Assembly: GCF_041200145.1 (NCBI RefSeq)
Contig: NZ_CP165734.1
Coordinates: 7,731,001 to 7,795,000, forward strand
DNA: 64,000 nucleotides
Source of the DNA: Bradyrhizobium sp. LLZ17
GTDB lineage: Bacteria > Pseudomonadota > Alphaproteobacteria > Rhizobiales > Xanthobacteraceae
Direction of reading: 5' to 3'
A model generated the notes under the pieces. It had not been told where the DNA came from and made no database searches. It saw only the letters and a program-made list of their open reading frames with translations. Position numbers and translations under genes: made by a program. Below are positions 55,619 to 63,129 of this stretch, piece by piece; positions within the stretch are counted from its first letter, which is position 1; every line of letters starts with the position of its first letter.

Positions 55619-56611
55619 TCAGAGCGCCTGGATGCGCTGGATCATGGCCTGGTATTTCGGGCCATACTTGTCCCAGACAGGTTTGACCGCATCCTGGAAT
55701 GGCTTCTTGTCGGCGATCTCCACGATCTCGCAGCCGGCGGCCTTGGCCTTCTCCATCGCCGTCGTTTCGTACTTCTTCCAGAGCTCGCGCTCCTCGAGCT
55801 GGGCTTCGCGCGCGAACTTCTTGATCAGCGCCTGATCGTCAGCCGACAGCGCGGTCCAGGACCGCTTGGAGAAGCAGAGGATCTCGGGAATGATCAGGTG
55901 CTCGGTCAGCGAGTAATATTTCGCCGCGGTGTAGTGGTTGCTGAAGACGTAGCTCGGCGGATTGTTCTCGGCTCCGTCGATCACGCCGGTCTGGAGCGAG
56001 GAGAACACCTGATCATAGCCCATGGCGATGCCGTTGCCGCCGAGCGCGTTGACCATGTCGATGAAGATCGGATTGCCGATGACGCGAAGCTTCAGCCCCT
56101 TGACGTCCGCGATCGATTTGATCGGATGCTTGGTGTTGTAGAAGCTGCGCGCGCCGGAATCCATCCAGCACAGGCCGACCAGATTGGCATTGGGGCTCGC
56201 CGTGATCTTCTCCAGCAGCTCCTGGCCGACGTCGCCATCCATCATCTTCCAGGATTGCGCCACGTTCTTGAACAGGAACGGCATGTTGACGACGTTGATG
56301 TCGTCGACGATCGGACCGACCGCGCCGGCGCTGACGCGCAGCATCTGGATGGCGCCGATCTGGGTCTGCTCGATCGTCTCCTTCTCGGCGCCAAGCTGCG
56401 CGGAGGGATAGGTCTGGATCGAGAGGCGGCCTTGGGTCGCTTCAGCCAGCTTCTTGCCCATGCTCTCGACGGCGGCGACCGTCGGATAACCGACCGGCTG
56501 CACGTCTGCGGCCTTGAACACGGCCTTGGTCTGGGCGTGGCCGGACGAGATCGGAGCCAGTGTTGCTGCTCCAAGTCCGGCGCTCAATTTGATGAAATCA
56601 CGACGTCTCAT
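55619..56611 (-). CDS. TRAP transporter substrate-binding protein (DctP)
   Basis: A 330-residue periplasmic binding protein. A twin-arginine-like N-terminus (MRRRDFIKLSAGLGAATLAPISSGHA) is followed by KAVFKAADVQPVGYPTVAAVESMGKKLAEATQGRLSIQTYPSAQLGAEKETIEQTQIGAIQMLR. LKLRVIGNPIFIDMVNALGGNGIAMGYDQVFSSLQTGVIDGAENNPPSY carries the conserved arginine that holds the ligand carboxylate. Ligand likely an organic acid; identity unknown. Confidence 0.92.
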   Translation of the reverse strand: MRRRDFIKLSAGLGAATLAPISSGHAQTKAVFKAADVQPVGYPTVAAVESMGKKLAEATQGRLSIQTYPSAQLGAEKETIEQTQIGAIQMLRVSAGAVGPIVDDINVVNMPFLFKNVAQSWKMMDGDVGQELLEKITASPNANLVGLCWMDSGARSFYNTKHPIKSIADVKGLKLRVIGNPIFIDMVNALGGNGIAMGYDQVFSSLQTGVIDGAENNPPSYVFSNHYTAAKYYSLTEHLIIPEILCFSKRSWTALSADDQALIKKFAREAQLEERELWKKYETTAMEKAKAAGCEIVEIADKKPFQDAVKPVWDKYGPKYQAMIQRIQAL

Positions 56612-56664
56612 TGTAGTCCTCCCTCATTGCTTTTGGTGTGTGTCGTTGTCGGGCCGTGGTCCGG

Positions 56665-57408
56665 TCATTCGGTGCTGGCGAAAAACTCCGGATTGGTGTG
56701 TTGCGTCTCAGAGATATCGAGCAGCAGCCGATCGAGATGCCGCTCCATGGCGATGCCCGCGCGTTGCGGATCGTGGGCCTCGATCGCCGCGAGGATCGGC
56801 TCGTGCTCGGCGATCACCTCGGTCATGCGCCCGGCCACCGGCAGGGTCAATTGGCGATAGCGATCAACGTGAACCTTCACATGCTGGATCAACGTCCAGA
56901 TTCCCGGATGTCGCGCGATATCGGCGATGACGGCATGAAAAAGCTCGTCGGCCTGGTGGAATGCGACACGGTCGCCGGCCGCATCCGCCTCGCGCTGGCG
57001 TTCGACGATCGACCGCAATTGCAGGATCTGGCTTGCGGTGGCGCGTTCGGCGGCAAGCCGCGCGGTGGTCTCTTCCAGCGCCTTGCGGATGATGATGGCT
57101 TCGGGCAAGGCGGCGAGCGGAATGCGAGAGACGAAGATGCCCGATTGCGGGAAGACGTCGAGGAGGCCTTCGTCGGACAGTTTGAGGATCGCCTCGCGCA
57201 CCGGCGTTCGGCTGACGCCATAGGTGACGGCGATCTCGGCTTCCGACACCACTTCACCCGGCCGGCGTCGCATCGACACCAGTTCGTTCCGCAGTTCGGT
57301 GTAAATCCGCGACGACGCCGTCGCCCGCTGCGGTGGCTTGCCGCGGCGTGGACTGATGGCGGCCGGCGTGGGCGCGGCCTGGGCTTTCCTCGTGGTGCGC
57401 GCGGGCAT
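56665..57408 (-). CDS. GntR/FCD-family regulator of the TRAP operon
   Basis: A 247-residue FadR-type regulator. The winged HTH is SSRIYTELRNELVSMRRRPGEVVSEAEIAVTYGVSRTPVREAILKLSDEGLLDVFPQSGIFVSRI, followed by the FCD ligand domain (ADELFHAVIADIARHPGIW, with later His). FCD regulators often bind organic acids. The start at 57408 (MPARTTRKAQ) places the palindrome at 57438 upstream; the longer start at 57468 would cover the palindrome and is unlikely. First gene of the operon, so it probably controls itself and the transporter. Confidence 0.88.
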   Translation of the reverse strand: MPARTTRKAQAAPTPAAISPRRGKPPQRATASSRIYTELRNELVSMRRRPGEVVSEAEIAVTYGVSRTPVREAILKLSDEGLLDVFPQSGIFVSRIPLAALPEAIIIRKALEETTARLAAERATASQILQLRSIVERQREADAAGDRVAFHQADELFHAVIADIARHPGIWTLIQHVKVHVDRYRQLTLPVAGRMTEVIAEHEPILAAIEAHDPQRAGIAMERHLDRLLLDISETQHTNPEFFASTE

Positions 57409-57437
57409 GCTTATGGTTATCGTTGAAAGTGATATAT

Positions 57438-57447
57438 TAGTATACGA
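57438..57447. promoter_or_regulatory. Putative GntR/FCD operator
   Basis: TAGTATACGA fits the FCD-family pattern TNGTNNNACNA, in an AT-rich patch (GATATATTAGTATACGAG) 29 bases upstream of the regulator start. The region up to the divergent SDR gene (57409-57772) shows no gene and no second copy. Confidence 0.6.
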
Positions 57448-57772
57448 GAAAATCTCGGAGAAGATCAACTGGTTAAATCTGCTCGATGGTGCGCTGCGGC
57501 AGGATTGGCCAAGTCACGACGCGTGATGAGAGACCAGCCCTCGTCGCGTTCGGCGGATAGCTCCGCGTTCATGCGTTCCTCCTTGAATCCATTCCCCACC
57601 GCCTTCCTAGGGTCGCGCGGAGCGGCGAGTCCAAGTTGAAGGGGGTATCGATTGATGCTGATTTTGAATTGATCATCGGCCGCGACGGCACCAGCACGTC
57701 ACTTGCTCCGTCTTCGCAGGCGAGGATGAGTGCGCTACCACGCAAGTTCGAAACCATGGGAAGGATGACAAC

Positions 57773-58579
57773 GTGACCGACTATCGCAAGCTCTTCGATC
57801 TCACCGGCAAGAGCGCGGTCGTGCTCGGCGCCGCATCGGGCATCGGCAAATCGTCGGCGGAAGCGCTGGCCGGGCTCGGTGCCCGCGTCGTCTGCGCCGA
57901 TCGTGCGCGCGACGCGGCCGAAGCGACCGCGGCCGGCATTCGCGAGAACGGCGGCTGGGCAGAAGCGGCTGCGTGCGACGCTGCGAGTGCCGCCGATGTC
58001 ACGGCGCTGGCCGCAACCGTGATGCAGAAATTTTCCCGGCTCGACATCGCCGTGACGACGCCGGGGCTCAACATTCGCAAGACCATCCTCGACTACACCG
58101 AGGAGGATCTCGACCGCGTCGTCACGCTCAACGTCAAGGGCACCGTCTGGTTCTTCCAGGCCTTCGGCCGCATCATGGTCGAACAGAAGGGCGGCAGCAT
58201 CATCGCCTGCTCCTCGGTGCGCGCAGTGACCATCGAGCCCGGGCTTGCGGTGTACGGCTCGACCAAGGCCGCGATCGGCCTGTTGGTGAAGGGCTTCGCC
58301 TCCGAGGTCGGCCGCTCCGGCGTCCGCGTCAACGCGATCGCGCCGAGCATCGCCGAGACGGCGCTGACCGGCCCGTTCAAGCAGCGCCCCGACATCTACA
58401 GTCTCTATGCCGGCCACACCGTGTTCAACCGCTGGAGCAGCGCCGACGAGGTCGCCACCGCCGTCGCCTATCTCGCCTCGGATGCCGCGAGCTATGTCAG
58501 CGGCAGCACGCTGTTCGTCGACGGCGGCTGGACCGCCGTCGATGGCCCGCCGACCGGGCTCACCCAGATGAGCAAGTAG
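57773..58579 (+). CDS. Short-chain dehydrogenase/reductase (divergent from TRAP operon)
   Basis: A 268-residue SDR. GAASGIG (19-25) binds the cofactor and the catalytic set is Ser147 or 148, Tyr161 and Lys165 (YGSTK). The usual NNAG is replaced by TTPG (residues 95-98), a variant seen in some subfamilies. VNAIAPSIAETALTGPF and ASYVSGSTLFVDGGW follow the classical pattern. Start is GTG at 57773, after AAGGA. Its divergence from the GntR/TRAP operon suggests it oxidises the imported hydroxy acid or its derivative. Confidence 0.88.
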   Translation: MTDYRKLFDLTGKSAVVLGAASGIGKSSAEALAGLGARVVCADRARDAAEATAAGIRENGGWAEAAACDAASAADVTALAATVMQKFSRLDIAVTTPGLNIRKTILDYTEEDLDRVVTLNVKGTVWFFQAFGRIMVEQKGGSIIACSSVRAVTIEPGLAVYGSTKAAIGLLVKGFASEVGRSGVRVNAIAPSIAETALTGPFKQRPDIYSLYAGHTVFNRWSSADEVATAVAYLASDAASYVSGSTLFVDGGWTAVDGPPTGLTQMSK

Positions 58580-58591
58580 GGCGATCCGGCT

Positions 58592-59289
58592 CTAGCCGGC
58601 GAAGCCCACGCGCTGGCGCAGCCCTCTCTGATCTGCGCCGGCCAGCAGCGCGACCAGCGCGGCCGCCTGCTTCGGATGCGCGGCGCGCTCGGTTATCCCG
58701 GCCGTGTACATCGTGACGAGTTCGTATCCGGGCGGCAGCGGCCCCAACAGTGCGATGCCCTCGGTGGCGACGATTTCGGTTGCTTGCGTGCAGCCGATCG
58801 GCCTTTGCGCAGCGGATGCCGCCAGCTCCCGCATCGCGGCTGCGCCGTCGAAAAGATCTTGAGCCGCGAAGCCAGCTCATAGGCGATGCCGAGCTGATCC
58901 AGGACTCTTGCAACGTGCCTGCCCGCGGTCGAAGCCTTGATATCAGGGACGAAGATCGCATCTGCGGCTCGCAGCACGTCGCGCAGATCGGATTCGGTCC
59001 TGACCGTCAGCCTGGGATCATTGCTGCGAACCGCCAGCGCGGTTTCGACCCGGCCGACATTCGCGATCGAGGCGGCCACGACCAGCTTCTCCTCGGCGAG
59101 CCTTGCGATCAGCGCTTGCGTCAGGATCATGAGATCGGCGGGCTCGCCCGCGCGCAACTTGTCCGCCATGGCGCCGACCGCGCTGAACTCGCCGTCGATC
59201 GCGAACCCGGTCTGGGCCCGGAAGGCCTCGGTGAGACCGCGGACGAGGCCTTGCGCTGCGCCGCCGCTGAGGATGTTCACCGTGTCCAC
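58592..59289 (-). pseudogene. ModA-like substrate-binding protein without signal peptide, frameshifted
   Basis: A protein of about 230 residues of the molybdate/extracellular solute-binding type: MDTVNILSGGAAQGLVRGLTEAFRAQTGFAIDGEFSAVGAMADKLRAGEPADLMILTQALI. The GTG at 59289 follows GGGAGG, and no signal peptide precedes the fold. The frame breaks after SRLKIFS; the expected GAAAMRELAASAAQRPIGCTQATEIVATEGIALLGPLPPGYELVTMYTAG follows in another frame to 58592. One base is missing near 58849-58854. The gene is divergent from a molybdopterin enzyme, so a regulatory or cofactor-related role is possible but unproven. Confidence 0.78.
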
Positions 59290-59524
59290 GATGCGGCCTC
59301 CCTGATGTCGTTCTTGTCGCTCGGCACTGTAGCCACGCGGCGCGCGGGCTGTCGACGCCTCACGCTGTCAATCGGGGCTGGAATATCGGGCCGCTTGCGG
59401 TGTGGTTGTGCGGTGTTCGCGACCGCGGCAGGAACCGGCGGAGCGCGCGGCTTGAGCAAATCGCATGGGCATTGCCGGATAAATGCGCTCGGCCGGCTGG
59501 TATTTTGGTGTTACAGATCTGGCC

Positions 59525-61615
59525 ATGAACCAGCACGCCAACATCGAGATCCGCCACTCCACCTGTCCGCATGATTGCCCCTCGGCATGCGCCCTCGATA
59601 TCGAGGTGGTCGAAGGCCGCAGCATCGGCCGCGTCCGTGGTTCGAAGCAGCAGACCTACACGGCCGGCGTGGTCTGCGCCAAGGTCGCCCGCTACGCTGA
59701 GCGTATCCATCACCCCGAACGGCTGATCTATCCGATGCGCCGCACCGGCCCGAAAGGCTCCGGCCAGTTCGCGCGCATCTCGTGGGACGAGGCGCTGGAC
59801 GAGATCGGCCATCGTTTCAACCAGGCCGAGCGCGAGTTCGGCGCGGATTCGATCTGGCCCTATTACTACGCCGGCACGATGGGCCTGGTGATGCGCGATG
59901 GTCTCAATCGCCTCGCGCATGTGAAGAAATACTCGCGCTTCTATTCGACCATATGCGCCAACGTCGCGCGCGTCGGCTTTGCGATCGGCACCGGCAAGAT
60001 CGCCGGCGTCGATCCGCGCGAGATGGCGGTCTCCGACCTCGTCGTGATCTGGGGCACCAACCCCGTCAACACGCAGGTCAACGTGATGACGCACGCCGCG
60101 CGTGCCCGCAAGGAGCGTGGCGCGAAAATCGCGGCGGTCGACATCTACGACAACGAGACCATGAAGCAGGCCGACATCAAGATCCTCCTGCGTCCCGGCA
60201 CCGACGGCGCGTTCGCCTGCGGCGTCATGCATGTCCTGTTTCGCGACGGCTATGCCGATCGCGCCTATATGGACACATACACCGATTGCCCGGCCGAGCT
60301 CGAGGCGCATCTGAAGACGCGCACGCCGGAATGGGCCTCGGCGATATCTGGCGTGCCTGTGTCCGAGATCGAGGCCTTTGCCAGGCTGGTCGGCCAGACC
60401 AAACGGACCTTCTTCCGCCTCGGCTACGGTTTCACCCGCTCGCGCAACGGCGCGGCGCAGATGCATGCCGCGAACTGCATCCCCGCGGTGACCGGCGCCT
60501 GGCAATACGAAGGCGGCGGCGCCTTCTTCAACAATTACGCGCTGTGGCACTTCAACGAATCCATCATCGAAGGCCACGACGCGATCGACAAGAGCACGCG
60601 CGCGCTCGACCAGTCGCAGATCGGCCGCATCCTCACCGGCGATGCCGAGGCCTTGCACGGCAAGGGTCCGGTCAAGGCAATGCTGATCCAGAACACCAAT
60701 CCGATGACGGTCGCGCCGGAGCAGGCGCTGGTGCGGCAGGGGTTTGCGCGCGAGGACCTGTTCGTCGCGGTGCATGAGCAATTCATGACCGAGACCGCGC
60801 AGATGGCCGACATCGTGCTGCCGGCGACCATGTTCATGGAGCACGACGATCTCTATTACGGTGGCGGCCACCAGCACATCTCGGTCGGCCCCAAGCTGAT
60901 CGACCCGCCCGGCGAATGCCGCTCCAACCATCAGGTCCTGCAAGCGCTGGCGCCGCGGCTTGGCGCCATGCATCGGGGCTTCGAGATGACGCCGCGCGAA
61001 TTGATCGACGCGACGCTGAAGCTGAGCAACCATGGCGACATCGCCAGCCTCGAGGCCGACCTCTGGCGCGACCTGCAACCGGATTTCCGCACCGCGCACT
61101 ACCTCGACGGCTTCGCGCACGCCGACAAGAAATTCCATTTCAAGGCCGATTGGGCAAATCCGCCGTTCGGCTTGATGATGGGCGAGTTCGAAAAGATGCC
61201 GTCGCTGCCGGACCATTGGGCCGTGATCGAGCACGCCGACCAGGCCCATCCGTTCCGGCTTGCGACCAGCCCCTCGCGCAGCTTCCTCAACACCACCTTC
61301 AACGAGACGCCGTCCTCGCAGGCGCGCGAGGGCAAGGCGAGCGTGATGATCCATCCGATGGATGCTGCCGCGCTCGAGATCGCCGAGGGCGACGCCGTGA
61401 CGCTCGGCAACATGCGTGGCGAGACCACGCTGATCGCACGGCTGTTCGAGGGCGTGCGGCGCGGGGTGCTGATCGCCGAATCCGTTCATCCGAACAAGGA
61501 CCATATCGGTGGTCGCGGCATCAACATGCTGACCGGCGCCGAGGCCGTCGCGCCGATCGGCGGAGCCGCGTTCCACGACAACAAGGTCTGGATCAGGAAA
61601 GCGGTCGCGGCCTGA
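59525..61615 (+). CDS. Molybdopterin oxidoreductase (anaerobic dehydrogenase family)
   Basis: A 696-residue molybdopterin-guanine-dinucleotide enzyme. An N-terminal Fe-S site is visible: Cys14, Cys18, Cys22 and Cys51 (CPHDCPSAC and GVVCAK). VIWGTNPVNTQVNVMTHAARARKERGAKIAAVDIYDNETMKQADIKILLRPGTDGAFACGVMHVLF and MLIQNTNPMTVAPEQALVRQGFAREDLFVAVHEQFMTETAQMADIVLPATMFMEHDD are standard domains. The C-terminal MGD domain contains ESVHPNKDHIGGRGINMLT. No signal peptide is present, so it is cytoplasmic. The substrate is unknown; formate-dehydrogenase-like or related hydroxylases are possible. Confidence 0.9.
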   Translation: MNQHANIEIRHSTCPHDCPSACALDIEVVEGRSIGRVRGSKQQTYTAGVVCAKVARYAERIHHPERLIYPMRRTGPKGSGQFARISWDEALDEIGHRFNQAEREFGADSIWPYYYAGTMGLVMRDGLNRLAHVKKYSRFYSTICANVARVGFAIGTGKIAGVDPREMAVSDLVVIWGTNPVNTQVNVMTHAARARKERGAKIAAVDIYDNETMKQADIKILLRPGTDGAFACGVMHVLFRDGYADRAYMDTYTDCPAELEAHLKTRTPEWASAISGVPVSEIEAFARLVGQTKRTFFRLGYGFTRSRNGAAQMHAANCIPAVTGAWQYEGGGAFFNNYALWHFNESIIEGHDAIDKSTRALDQSQIGRILTGDAEALHGKGPVKAMLIQNTNPMTVAPEQALVRQGFAREDLFVAVHEQFMTETAQMADIVLPATMFMEHDDLYYGGGHQHISVGPKLIDPPGECRSNHQVLQALAPRLGAMHRGFEMTPRELIDATLKLSNHGDIASLEADLWRDLQPDFRTAHYLDGFAHADKKFHFKADWANPPFGLMMGEFEKMPSLPDHWAVIEHADQAHPFRLATSPSRSFLNTTFNETPSSQAREGKASVMIHPMDAAALEIAEGDAVTLGNMRGETTLIARLFEGVRRGVLIAESVHPNKDHIGGRGINMLTGAEAVAPIGGAAFHDNKVWIRKAVAA

Positions 61616-61741
61616 GCGCGCGCTTCGATCGCACCAAATTTGTGTCGAGGCGCTAAAGCGGCGTCTCGCCGCAGATTGCCCTTGCACCTCGCGCCGGAGC
61701 TGCCGCAAATGACGGCAAAACGGCAGCAAGGAAGCGACGTC

Positions 61742-62524
61742 ATGACCGACACAGCGAGCGTCATCACCGAGAAGCGCGGGCAGGCGTTCTGGATCACCAT
61801 CAACCGGCCCGAGAAGCGCAACGCGCTGAACGGCGACGTGATCGCCGGCATCAGCAAGGGCTATCGCGACGCGCACGAGGACAAGGACGTCCGAGTCATC
61901 GTGCTGACGGGCGCGGGCGACAAGGCGTTCTGCGCCGGCGCGGATCTGCAGAACTCCGGCGCGGCATTCGCGATGGATCATTCCAAACCAAACGTTGACT
62001 ATGCCGACCTGCTGCGGTTGTCGCAGAACGCGACCAAGCCCGCGATCGCCCGGGTCGGCGGCGTCTGCATGGCCGGCGGCATGGGGCTGCTCTGCATGAC
62101 CGACATGGCGCTCGCCGCCGATCACGTCGTGTTCGGACTGCCGGAGGTGAAGGTCGGCGTGTTTCCGATGCAGGTGCTGAGCCTGTTGCAGGCGATCGCG
62201 CCGCGACGGCTGGTCAATGAATGGGCGCTCACGGGCGAGCCGTTCGATGCAACAGCTGCGCAGGCCGCAGGCCTTCTGAATTACGTCGTGCCCAAGGCCG
62301 AGCTCGATGCCAAGGTCGACTGGCTGATCAGCCGCATCGTCGACAAGTCACCGACCGCGATCCGCCGCGGCAAATACGCGATGCGCGCCATCGCCGCGAT
62401 GTCCTTCGACGAGAGCATCGCCTACACCGAAAGCCAGATCGCGCTGCTGGCGATGACGGAGGACGCCAAGGAGGGGCTGAAAGCGTTCAGCGAGAAGCGC
62501 AAGCCGGTCTGGACGGGTAGGTGA
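61742..62524 (+). CDS. Enoyl-CoA hydratase/isomerase family protein
   Basis: A 260-residue crotonase. VIVLTGAGDKAFCAGADLQNSG forms the oxyanion hole, and VGGVCMAGGMGLLCMTDMALAADHVVFGLPEVKVGVFP carries the catalytic region. ATG at 61742 follows AAGGAAG at 9 bases. It is 126 bases downstream of the molybdopterin enzyme. The acyl-CoA substrate is unknown. Confidence 0.9.
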   Translation: MTDTASVITEKRGQAFWITINRPEKRNALNGDVIAGISKGYRDAHEDKDVRVIVLTGAGDKAFCAGADLQNSGAAFAMDHSKPNVDYADLLRLSQNATKPAIARVGGVCMAGGMGLLCMTDMALAADHVVFGLPEVKVGVFPMQVLSLLQAIAPRRLVNEWALTGEPFDATAAQAAGLLNYVVPKAELDAKVDWLISRIVDKSPTAIRRGKYAMRAIAAMSFDESIAYTESQIALLAMTEDAKEGLKAFSEKRKPVWTGR

Positions 62525-62541
62525 GGACTCGCTCTCTCCAT

Positions 62542-62622
62542 CGTCATTGCGAGCGCAGCGAAGCAATCCAGAATCTTTCCGCGGGGGGCAGTCTGGATTA
62601 CTTCGCTTCGCTCGCAATGACG
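62542..62622. repeat. Long palindromic intergenic repeat
   Basis: Two 31-base arms, beginning CGTCATTGCGAGCGCAGCGA and ending in its near-complement ACTTCGCTTCGCTCGCAATGACG, differ at only two positions and flank a 19-base centre. It matches the dispersed palindromes known to me in Bradyrhizobium-like genomes. It may also act as a terminator for the hydratase gene 18 bases upstream. Confidence 0.75.
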
Positions 62623-62657
62623 GGAGCAAGGAGCCAGTCGGCGCCTCCACGCGCAAA

Positions 62658-62690
62658 CCCCGGATTTCGCTACGCTCCATCCGGGCTACG
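62658..62690. repeat. Second short palindromic repeat family
   Basis: CCCGGATTTCGCTACGCTCC followed by ATCCGGGCTACG. The CCCGGAT and ATCCGGG arms pair across a GC-rich loop. This is another dispersed element type common in these genomes, found beside the first. Confidence 0.65.
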
Positions 62691-62699
62691 GAAGAGACC

Positions 62700-63129
62700 T
62701 CAGCCCGCGTTGGCCTTCAACCCCGCTGCCTGGATACCCGCAACCGCACACGCTTCGTCATTGTCGGAGGTGTCGCCGGAGACCTCCGACGGCGCCGAGC
62801 AGGGTCGCGCCGTCCTGGATCAGCACGCCGCCGGGGACCGGCACCAGCGCGCCCTTTGCAATCGTGTTCACGGCGTCGATGAAATAGGCCTGCTCCTGCG
62901 CCCGCTGGTACAGCGCGCGCGAGCCCATGCCCATGGCGAGCGCGCCATAGGCCTTGCCGTGGGCGATCTCGGCGCGCATGAGGCTGGTGCCGTCTTGTGC
63001 GGCGGCGAGCTTGAGCACGCCGCGCGTGTCCAGAATAGTGACGACGAGCGGTTTGAGCTTCAACTCCGTGGCCTTTGCGAAGGCGGCATCGAGGATCTTG
63101 CGGGCGGTGTCGAGGGTCAGTTCAGCCAT
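62700..63129 (-). pseudogene. GlcG/HbpS-family protein, frameshifted
   Basis: A protein of about 142 residues of the GlcG/HbpS (DUF336) family: MAELTLDTARKILDAAFAKATELKLKPLVVTILDTRGVLKLAAAQDGTSLMRAEIAHGKAYGALAMGMGSRAL. The frame is intact through LIQDGATLLGAVG, then one extra base near 62781-62790 shifts it. The usual ending VSGDTSDNDEACAVAGIQAAGLKANAG follows in the other frame to the stop at 62700. These proteins bind haem or cofactors and often accompany glycolate/lactate oxidase genes, as here. Start at 63129 overlaps the upstream gene by 8 bases. Confidence 0.82.

Noticed and set aside
59360..62125. A 921-codon open frame on the minus strand opposite the molybdopterin enzyme and hydratase
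   Set aside because: It is an antisense shadow of two genes with clear motifs. Its translation is rich in Arg, His, Asp and Gly with no domain, as expected when GC-rich third positions remove stops.
62542..62690. CRISPR-like repeats
   Set aside because: Only one copy of each element, palindromic and not regularly spaced, and no cas genes.
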